Origin: G001797105 sp964528155
Lineage (GTDB): Bacteria; Chloroflexota; Anaerolineae; Anaerolineales; E44-bin32
Assembly: GCA_964528155.1 (NCBI GenBank)
Contig: CAZGRL010000034.1
Location: 1-35,268, forward strand
Length of the DNA: 35,268 nt
Direction: 5' to 3'
Part shown: one piece after another, positions 29,986 through 35,268 of the stretch
Layout: every line of letters starts with the position of its first letter
Numbering within the stretch: position 1 is the stretch's first letter
Notes under the pieces: generated by a model
What the model was told of the DNA's origin: nothing
What the model saw: the letters and a program-made list of their open reading frames with translations, nothing else
The model's database searches: none
Made by a program: the position numbers and the translations under genes

Positions 29986-30068
29986 ACGCCGGTCGGTAGT
30001 GAGCGAGGCTGACCGCTGAAGCCGAGGACGCCAATCTGTATAGGTTGTAGGGCAGTGATCAGGAGGAC

Positions 30069-31529
30069 ATGATCAAAGTGGGTGAAGTTAAGACAAAGTT
30101 GGAAAGTGGCCTCGAGGTGGGGGTCGATCCCGCGGTGGCTGGAAATGGGCGTAGAGGGACACGGCCGGTCACGGCGGTGCCCGGGCGGATGCCATTTCCA
30201 TCGAAGCGGTCGCCGGCGTTCCACGACGTCCCTGACGAAAAGTGGAACAACTGGCGCTGGCAGCTGAGCCACCGCCTCAACTCTCCGGAAGAGATCGAGC
30301 AAGTGATCGCCATCTCCGAGAGTGAGAGGCGGGCGCTCACGGCTTCACACCTGTTTCGGGTTGACATCACGCCGTATTTCATTTCCCTGATCGACCCCGA
30401 CGATCCGGCCGATCCCATCCGACGCCAGGTGATCCCGACCGCCGATGAGATGCAGCCGTTCGTGGGCATGATGGGCGACTCGTTGGCCGAGGACGCGCAC
30501 TCACCCGTCCCGGGGCTCATCCACCGCTATCCCGACCGCGTCCTGATGCTGGTCACGACTCAATGCGCCTCGTATTGCCGCTATTGCACCCGCTCGCGCA
30601 TCGTCGGCAACCCGGCCGAGCAGTTCTCGCGCGCCGAGTTCGAAATGCAGCTCGACTACCTTCGTCGGACTCCCCAGGTCAGGGATGTGCTTCTCTCGGG
30701 CGGCGATCCGCTGACGTTGGCGCCGAAGCTCCTGGAGGAGCTCATCGCGCGCATACGTGAGATCGAGCACATCGAGATCATCCGAATCGGCACGCGTGTC
30801 CCCGTGTTCATGCCGATGCGGGTGGATGACGAACTGTGCTCGATGTTGAGCAAGTATCACCCGCTGTGGATGAACATCCACGTCAATCATCCGAACGAGA
30901 TCACGCAAGAACTGGCCGATGCTTGCGACAAATTGACCCGCGCCGGGATACCGCTTGGCAACCAATCGGTCCTGCTGGCCGGCGTGAACGACTGCGTTCA
31001 TGTCCAGCGTAAGCTGGTCCAGGATCTCGTTCGCATCCGGGTTCGGCCCTATTACCTGTATCAGTGCGATCTGGTCGAGGGCTCGGGTCATTTCCGGACC
31101 CCGGTCGCCAAGGGGATCGAGATCATCGAGGGACTGCGGGGCCACACCTCCGGCTATGTCATTCCGACGTTCGTCGTCGACGCTCCCGGCGGGGGCGGCA
31201 AGATACCCTTGATGCCGAATTACTGGGTCAGCCAATCGGATCACAAGCTGGTGCTGCGCAACTTCGAAGGGTTCATCACGACCTACGAAGAGCCGACGAC
31301 GTACCCGGGCCATGATCCAGCTACCTGCAAGTTCTGCCAGTCCAAGCGCATCGAGCCTGGGCAAGCCGGCGTCACAGGTTTGCTCGATGGAGAGGGGATG
31401 TCGATCAAACCTGAAGGGTTCGACAGGGTGCACCAGCGTGGGGGAACGAAACATCGGCTGAGGCAGCATCCGGAGGAATGGGTGCCCTTGGGGATAGGGC
31501 CAGGCAACGGCAAGAAGCCGAAGGAGTGA
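30069..31529 (+). CDS. kamA: Lysine 2,3-aminomutase (radical SAM, PLP)
   Basis: 486 aa from ATG 30069 with CAGGAGGAC upstream. It converts L-lysine to L-beta-lysine. The radical-SAM cluster is Cys166-x3-Cys170-x2-Cys173 (TTQCASYCRYCTR), with SAM motif LLSGGDPL (209-215). The PLP Lys is Lys378 in DAPGGGGKIPLMPNYW. Both Asp residues that hold the lysine side-chain amine in clostridial enzyme are present: Asp334 (YQCDLVEGSGHFRTP) and Asp371 (VVDAPGGGG). C-terminal Cys420-x2-Cys423 fit the structural zinc site. Length and tail fit catabolic or biosynthetic KamA/AblA rather than short EpmB. There is no ablB acetyltransferase next to it. Confidence 0.93.
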   Translation: MIKVGEVKTKLESGLEVGVDPAVAGNGRRGTRPVTAVPGRMPFPSKRSPAFHDVPDEKWNNWRWQLSHRLNSPEEIEQVIAISESERRALTASHLFRVDITPYFISLIDPDDPADPIRRQVIPTADEMQPFVGMMGDSLAEDAHSPVPGLIHRYPDRVLMLVTTQCASYCRYCTRSRIVGNPAEQFSRAEFEMQLDYLRRTPQVRDVLLSGGDPLTLAPKLLEELIARIREIEHIEIIRIGTRVPVFMPMRVDDELCSMLSKYHPLWMNIHVNHPNEITQELADACDKLTRAGIPLGNQSVLLAGVNDCVHVQRKLVQDLVRIRVRPYYLYQCDLVEGSGHFRTPVAKGIEIIEGLRGHTSGYVIPTFVVDAPGGGGKIPLMPNYWVSQSDHKLVLRNFEGFITTYEEPTTYPGHDPATCKFCQSKRIEPGQAGVTGLLDGEGMSIKPEGFDRVHQRGGTKHRLRQHPEEWVPLGIGPGNGKKPKE

Positions 31530-31607
31530 CGTACAACCCGAACGGATAAAGCCTGGGCTCCCTGGATGATCCGACCCGGATCGCCGGGCCGAGGGGCATT
31601 GGCGGAT

Positions 31608-31652
31608 GCGCGAAGACGAGGGTCAAGCTCAGCTTCACCCTCGTCTTCGTGC
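31608..31652. terminator. Hairpin terminator after lysine 2,3-aminomutase
   Basis: A 16-bp stem (31608-31623 with 31637-31652; one wobble) is built on CGAAGACGAGGGT and its complement. It is topped, after a C-C mismatch, by AAGC/GCTT with a TCA loop. It lies 78 nt after the kamA stop and just before the convergent small gene on the other strand, so it may serve both. A small GATCCG-ACC-CGGATC hairpin precedes it at 31568-31582. Confidence 0.7.
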
Positions 31653-31724
31653 CTCTCTCCACCAGCGGCGGCAGGGTGGCGGGTGGAGAGCCGACAGCAC
31701 CGCGGACCACGCCCCGCTAGCTAC

Positions 31725-31937
31725 CTAGTTGCCACCCCTCGAAGGCTCGGGGGCCGTCCGGGGAGGCTCATCACCCGAAGGCGTGGCTGACTCAGTCGGC
31801 GGCGGCCCTGCCTGAGCCTTTTCGTCCAGGGTCTCCGCCTCGGCAGAGGGGCGGCCAAGCTCCAGGCAGTACGTGCCGAGCATCTCTCGCATCGCCTGGA
31901 ACTCTTCCTCGTAATGACGCAGTTCCTCGGATTTCAT
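31725..31937 (-). CDS. Small hypothetical protein
   Basis: 70 aa on the minus strand, start ATG at 31937. The first half (MKSEELRHYEEEFQAMREML) is a charged amphipathic helix, likely a short coiled coil. The second half is Pro-, Ser- and Glu-rich and probably disordered (PPPTESATPSGDEPPR). There is no recognisable family, and the ribosome binding site is weak. It is called a gene because the composition is protein-like and the strand is otherwise empty here, but a chance reading frame is possible. Confidence 0.4.
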   Translation of the reverse strand: MKSEELRHYEEEFQAMREMLGTYCLELGRPSAEAETLDEKAQAGPPPTESATPSGDEPPRTAPEPSRGGN

Positions 31938-32032
31938 GCATCCAGCTTAGCTCCGATCGAGCATCGTCGTCTATCCCATGCATGGGTGATCCAACGGGGG
32001 ATGTGCACGCGTCATCAGCCCAGAAAGAAAGC

Positions 32033-32054
32033 CGCCCCGCAGCGTGCCGGGGCG
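32033..32054 (-). terminator. Terminator of the minus-strand TPR-like gene
   Basis: A 7-bp GC stem (32033-32039 with 32048-32054, CGCCCCG/CGGGGCG) has an 8-nt loop. Read on the minus strand it is followed by GGCTTTCTTTC, a reasonable U-tract. It lies 46 nt after the stop of the gene at 32101-32325. Confidence 0.6.
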
Positions 32055-32100
32055 ATCAGGCTGAATGGCTGGGATAAGCCCGATAATCTAGGAGCGTGGC

Positions 32101-32325
32101 TCAGTTTGAGAAGGGGTTCATCGCCGTGACCCGGCGCATGCACTCGGCCTTCGCCTCTTCGCTGCGGACGCACTGGGCCATCCATAACCAAGCTACGACG
32201 TTCCTCGGCTCCCGATCCAGAACCCAGGTCAGAGCAGCCTGTCCCCTCTGAAAATCCTTCTTCCGGATGGAATCGACGGCGTAGCCGAGAGCTTCTTCTG
32301 TAGTAGGGATATGGTAGGTTGCCAT
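32101..32325 (-). CDS. Small TPR-like protein
   Basis: 74 aa on the minus strand, start ATG at 32325 behind CTGAGGCAATCAAC. MATYHIPTTEEALGYAVDSI leads into one or two tetratricopeptide-like helical hairpins: GQAALTWVLDREPRNVVAWL and WMAQCVRSEEAKAECMRRV, ending MNPFSN. The pattern of a conserved Pro-x-Asn turn then AWLWxA is frequent in Chloroflexota TPR proteins. It is probably a protein-protein interaction module; no partner is apparent. A terminator follows on the same strand. Confidence 0.65.
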   Translation of the reverse strand: MATYHIPTTEEALGYAVDSIRKKDFQRGQAALTWVLDREPRNVVAWLWMAQCVRSEEAKAECMRRVTAMNPFSN

Positions 32326-32518
32326 GTTGATTGCCTCAGACGGTGGATTCGATGAAATGTCGCCTGACTTATCCTAGCATTTCGGCCGCCCGAGCGGTTT
32401 TACAGTCAGCTTACAGGTATTCTCGGAGCGAGGGCCTTGGGAGGGAGGAAACAGCGGCACATGGTCGGCCGGAGGGAGGTGCCCCAGGGGAGATCGGGAG
32501 ATAGGATCAGCAGGCCGG

Positions 32519-32547
32519 TTGAACCTTGCGGCCAAGTACCATAGAAT
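32519..32547 (+). promoter_or_regulatory. Candidate promoter of the hypothetical gene at 32623
   Basis: TTGAAC (32519-32524) and TAGAAT (32542-32547) are spaced by exactly 17 nt. The -10 matches 5 of 6 consensus bases and is identical to that of the promoter at 27425-27453. The start would fall near 32554, giving a leader of about 70 nt that can fold around CCGG-AAGT-CCGG flanked by CTCC/GGAG. The remaining divergent spacer (32326-32518) shows nothing clear. Confidence 0.55.
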
Positions 32548-32622
32548 GGTCATGGACGCCTCCTCCAAGCCGGAAGTCCGGGGGAGGGGACGGCCCGGTC
32601 GCAGGCAGGGAGAGGATGTCAC

Positions 32623-33141
32623 ATGAAGGCCCCCAACCTCGTTGAGGTCTATACCGCTTCTCACCGCATCACAGGGAATATGTCCCCCGGCGCGGCCGGG
32701 ATCCTCGCCTATCTGAACATGGCCACCGAGTCGTTCATCGAGGTCGAGGAAACGGCCATGAGTGCCTTACACCAGGTCGGTCAGACCGCCGAGAACTGTC
32801 CGAAGATCTGGTTGATGAAAAGCGACATCGTTGCGGTGGTGGTGGAGTCACGCGCCGATCTGGGGATGGGGGGTGGGACTCGCGCTGGATACACCAAGCC
32901 GTTTCCGCATTGGGTGAGAATGCTGGCCGGCGGCTACGAGCTGCGCGGGCTGATTCAGAGCGGAGGCCGCTTCGATGCCGGCGCCGTTCTCTATGAGGGG
33001 AGCAGCACTTTCGTGGCGCTGTACAACGCCAAGCTTTCAGCGATCCTCTTCCCCCGGGCGCGTACCGAATCCCCGGCGATGGCCTTCAATCGGTCGGCCG
33101 TCCGGGCGATATCCCTCCTTCCCAAGGAAGAAATCGCCTAG
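32623..33141 (+). CDS. Conserved-looking hypothetical protein
   Basis: 172 aa from ATG 32623 with AGGGAGAGG upstream. I do not recognise the family. It has no signal peptide, transmembrane segment or Cys motif. The composition is that of a soluble alpha/beta protein, with short beta-like stretches (DIVAVVVES, AVLYEGSSTFVALYNAKLSA) and Gly-rich turns (GMGGGTRAGY, GGYELRGLIQSGGRF). It has its own promoter, is followed by a 151-nt spacer without features, and precedes the alpha/alpha-barrel protein on the same strand. Confidence 0.7.
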   Translation: MKAPNLVEVYTASHRITGNMSPGAAGILAYLNMATESFIEVEETAMSALHQVGQTAENCPKIWLMKSDIVAVVVESRADLGMGGGTRAGYTKPFPHWVRMLAGGYELRGLIQSGGRFDAGAVLYEGSSTFVALYNAKLSAILFPRARTESPAMAFNRSAVRAISLLPKEEIA

Positions 33142-33292
33142 CGTCGCCGCCTGCAGTCCAAACCCGATTCCGCAGGATATGTGCCCGCTTCTACCTCGGG
33201 TCCCTGATCAACCGACCTCGGCGATACCTTCGAACTCATAGCGATGAAGACAAGCCGGAGATCCCGGCTTCACGCTGAAAGGACCAACGAGA

Positions 33293-34309
33293 ATGCCGAA
33301 GTCAGGCGCGCATACAAGCGCGAACCCAACCATCGATTGGCTTGTGGAGGACGACGACGATAACCCGGGCGTGCGCTATTTCGCGCTGCGCGATTTGCTC
33401 GGCCTTCCTCCGGAGGACCGCAAGGTGCGACAGGCGAGAAAGGCGGTCATGCAGCGCGGTCCGGTCCCGGTGATCTTGAACGCGCAAAGTCCCAATGGGA
33501 CCTGGGTCAAGCCGGGCAGCGGCTATTCGCCCAAATACCGCGGCACTGTGTGGCAGGTCCTGTTCCTGGCGGAGCTTGGAGCCGACCCGGCTGACGCACG
33601 TGTCCGAAAGGGCTGTGAGGCTTTGCTTCGGGGAGGGCTGGCCTCAACTGGCGGCTTCTCCGCGTACGCCGGGGCGACACCCAGCGGCGTGCTTCACTGT
33701 CTGAACGGGAATATGGTCTACGCACTCCAACGACTTGGTTTCGGGGATGATCCGCGGGTGCGTAAGGCGTTGACATGGCAGGTCGGTGCGATCCTCGGCG
33801 AGGATGATATCGAGTTCTACAAGTCAGGCACATCCGGACCGGGTTTCGCGTGCGGAGTCAATCTCGGTCAGCCGTGTGGGTGGGGGGCGGCCAAAGCCAT
33901 GAACGCGCTTCTAGAGGTTCCGCCTCGTAAGCGTACGCGGCGAATGAAACTTGCTCTTCAGGCTGGAGGCGATTTCCTTCTCAGTCGCGATCCTGCGGAT
34001 GCCGACTATCCGTACACGGATCGGGTCAGCTCAACTTGGTTCCGGCCCGGCTTCCCCTTGAGCTATTGGAGCGACGTGTTGGAGATCACCTGGATCCTGG
34101 TGCGATTGGGATACGCCGAGGATCCGAGGCTGGGCCGGGCTTTGGAGTGGATCCTGCAAAAGCGCGATGACCAGGGACGCTGGAAGATGACGAATGGACT
34201 CAACCAGAAGATGTGGATCGACATCGAACGTCGAGGGAAGCCCAGCAAGTGGGTAACTCTGCGAGCCATGCGGGTTCTCAAGCGAGCTGGCATGCTTGAT
34301 GGTCGCTAG
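33293..34309 (+). CDS. Terpenoid-cyclase/prenyltransferase-fold repeat protein
   Basis: 338 aa from ATG 33293 with GAAAGGACC upstream. The N-terminus has DNPGVRYFALRDLLGLPPED, typical of a bacterial family often mislabelled nitrogen fixation protein NifH; it has no P-loop and no relation to nitrogenase. Later repeats resemble squalene-hopene-cyclase alpha/alpha units: QSPNGTWVKPGSGYSPKYRG, WQVLFLAELGADPADARVRK, YALQRLGFGDDPRVRKALTW and WILQKRDDQGRWKMTNG. No catalytic DxDD motif of hopene cyclases is seen, so its activity is unknown. A 23-bp hairpin follows directly. Confidence 0.85.
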   Translation: MPKSGAHTSANPTIDWLVEDDDDNPGVRYFALRDLLGLPPEDRKVRQARKAVMQRGPVPVILNAQSPNGTWVKPGSGYSPKYRGTVWQVLFLAELGADPADARVRKGCEALLRGGLASTGGFSAYAGATPSGVLHCLNGNMVYALQRLGFGDDPRVRKALTWQVGAILGEDDIEFYKSGTSGPGFACGVNLGQPCGWGAAKAMNALLEVPPRKRTRRMKLALQAGGDFLLSRDPADADYPYTDRVSSTWFRPGFPLSYWSDVLEITWILVRLGYAEDPRLGRALEWILQKRDDQGRWKMTNGLNQKMWIDIERRGKPSKWVTLRAMRVLKRAGMLDGR

Positions 34310-34322
34310 GCGCCGCTGTGAT

Positions 34323-34375
34323 GGTCGTTTTGAAGAACGGGCCCGACAAAGCCGGGCCCGTTCTTCAAAACGACC
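34323..34375. terminator. 23-bp perfect hairpin, copy 2 of a two-copy element
   Basis: The arms at 34323-34345 and 34353-34375 are perfect complements around a 7-nt loop (ACAAAGC), with GAAGAACGGGCCCG at the top of the left arm. It lies 13 nt after one gene and 15 nt before the stop of the convergent gene, an ideal bidirectional terminator. Both copies keep a possible C-G pair in the loop closed over an A-C mismatch. Confidence 0.8.
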
Positions 34376-34390
34376 TCTTCCCGATGACAG

Positions 34391-35149
34391 CTACAGTCCG
34401 GAGGATCGGAACGCATTCTGTACGAGCTCCGGGCGAATATAGGCATCCGTGGCACCTTCGGCGGCGTAGCGGTAGACGGAGGCGGCGAAGATGCCGCTCA
34501 AGGTCGAACTGACCAGGCCGATGATCACGAAGCCCACGACGAGCAGCACGACCAGGACCACGAACAGCGCCGGAGTCTGGAAGGTCACGGCAAGATAGCC
34601 GAGCGGGAGGCCCAGAATCAGAGCATAGGCGATGGACAGCAGGCCGAACACCCCGCCGATGCCGAAATTGCCCACGATCTGCTCTCCCCACGTCTTCTTG
34701 AGCAGTTGGGTGCTGCGCCGTATGGCCTCGAACGGGCCGACGTCCTCAACGACCAGCACAGGCACGACCAGGAACGTAGCCAGATTCCAGGCCATCCCGA
34801 CCAGGGAGACCACCAGACGACCGAGTGTGCTTTCCCGCTTCTGAGCCAATGCGCGCAAGATCATCCCAACCGTCGAGGCGATCAGAGCGTAGCCCAATAT
34901 GGTGCCGACGTGTGAGAAGGCGATGCGAAAGCCGTCGCTCAATGTCGGGTCGCCGCCCCTTAGGCGGATCATGGCCGCCCCGACGAGCGCGCTGTTGGCA
35001 AAGATAATCACGAAGTACTGCGCGAAGTAAAACGCGAAGAGAACGACAAAGCCGATGATCGTCATCCGATCACTGCCGCCTGTGAGGATCCTGTCTGCGA
35101 TGCCACTCAGGATCACGGGGACGAGGAACGTCGCTGAGACGATCAACAC
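34391..35149 (-). CDS. DUF6159-like multi-pass membrane protein, 5' truncated
   Basis: 252 aa on the minus strand from GTG 35149; the frame stays open to a stop at 35189-35191. About six hydrophobic segments are visible: LIVSATFLVPVILSGIA, GFVVLFAFYFAQYFVIIFAN, ILGYALIASTVGMIL, MAWNLATFLVVPVLVVEDVG, GLLSIAYALILGLPLGYL and VVLVVLLVVGFVIIGLVSST. The conserved block VPVLVVEDVGPFEAIRRSTQ suits the DUF6159 family. Relatives begin about 40 residues earlier with a soluble helix and a first membrane segment; here that part is cut and replaced by aldo/keto reductase sequence. Function unknown. Confidence 0.75.
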   Translation of the reverse strand: MLIVSATFLVPVILSGIADRILTGGSDRMTIIGFVVLFAFYFAQYFVIIFANSALVGAAMIRLRGGDPTLSDGFRIAFSHVGTILGYALIASTVGMILRALAQKRESTLGRLVVSLVGMAWNLATFLVVPVLVVEDVGPFEAIRRSTQLLKKTWGEQIVGNFGIGGVFGLLSIAYALILGLPLGYLAVTFQTPALFVVLVVLLVVGFVIIGLVSSTLSGIFAASVYRYAAEGATDAYIRPELVQNAFRSSGL

Positions 35150-35268
35150 GCCGATCGAGGAGACGATGCACGCGCTCGATACGCTCGTTCAGCACGGCCA
35201 TGTCCGCTATATCGGCGTGAGCAACTGGGCCGCCTGGCAGATCTCCAAGGCGATCGGCATCAGCTATA
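35148..35268 (+). pseudogene. Aldo/keto reductase internal fragment at the window end
   Basis: From 35148 the plus strand encodes 40 residues of an aldo/keto reductase: TPIEETMHALDTLVQHGHVR followed by YIGVSNWAAWQIS. This is the conserved segment that follows the barrel's middle strands (usual form TPIEETLRALDDLVRSGKVRYIGVSN). The first 120 or so residues, including the catalytic Asp, Tyr and Lys, are missing, and upstream sequence belongs to the membrane protein on the other strand. The fragment runs off the window, so it is a broken gene or an assembly chimera. Confidence 0.75.

Noticed and set aside
30069..31529. EF-P modification enzyme EpmB instead of lysine 2,3-aminomutase
   Set aside because: Length is 486 rather than about 340 residues, the C-terminal zinc-type region is present, and no efp or epmA is nearby.
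33293..34309. Nitrogen fixation protein NifH, the name many databases give to this family
   Set aside because: There is no P-loop, no iron-sulfur cysteines and no nif context. The sequence is an alpha/alpha-repeat protein.
1..35268. CRISPR array, transposase or prophage genes
   Set aside because: No regularly spaced direct repeats and no DDE, integrase or phage structural motif seen in any frame.

Overview
The window is high-GC bacterial DNA. It looks like a metagenome or draft-genome contig from the Chloroflexota (Anaerolineae-like). That placement is an inference from several things: the str-S10-spc-alpha gene order ending in L13-S9, a MazG with an N-terminal YabN-type methylase domain, ATP-type PEP carboxykinase, an AttH-type secreted lipocalin-like protein beside its ABC exporter, a repeat protein of the kind often mislabelled NifH, and a DUF6159-like membrane protein. 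No tRNA, rRNA, CRISPR array or transposase is visible.

Positions 1-17817 hold an almost unbroken ribosomal super-operon on the + strand: the 3' end of tuf, S10, L3, (assembly gap), L4, L23, L2, S19, L22, S3, L16, L29, S17, L14, L24, L5, S14, S8, L6, L18, S5, L30, L15, SecY, Adk, Map, L36, S13, S11, S4, RpoA, L17, TruA, L13, S9. It closes with a strong hairpin terminator. Many genes overlap by 1, 4 or 8 nt. infA, usually found between map and rpmJ, is absent from this spot; a good sigma70-type promoter lies in the 3' end of map and could start the L36-S13-S11-S4-RpoA-L17 block. Several spacers (S13-S11, S4-RpoA, before L13) contain inverted repeats that may be autoregulatory RNA structures. 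The L3-L4 spacer contains 10 Ns flanked by poly-G and fold-back sequence that looks artefactual.

Positions 17939-25840 hold mazG, pckA, and a three-gene ABC module (ATPase, large FtsX-type permease, AttH-like secreted protein). A roughly 514-nt non-coding stretch follows (25841-26354). It contains several strong hairpins and may encode a structured RNA or leader. After it come a DHH-family phosphoesterase and a winged-helix regulator whose receiver domain has lost the phospho-acceptor Asp, the acidic pair and the Lys.

Positions 28335-31652 hold the most interesting locus. A LysW-like zinc-ribbon carrier protein with an unusual C-terminus, a D-Ala-D-Ala-ligase-like ATP-grasp enzyme and a lysine 2,3-aminomutase are arranged in line behind a cluster of dyad-symmetric operator-like sites. 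Known lysine 2,3-aminomutase gene pairs do not include a LysW carrier, so this may be a carrier-linked beta-lysine (beta-amino acid) pathway.

Positions 31725-35268 hold small hypothetical genes, a terpenoid-cyclase-fold repeat protein and a convergent membrane protein. The window ends in an abrupt junction: the membrane protein loses its N-terminus exactly where an aldo/keto reductase fragment begins on the other strand. This is either a misassembly or a rearrangement. Two hairpins with 23-bp stems (28244-28296 and 34323-34375) are copies of one element; every arm difference between them is compensated.
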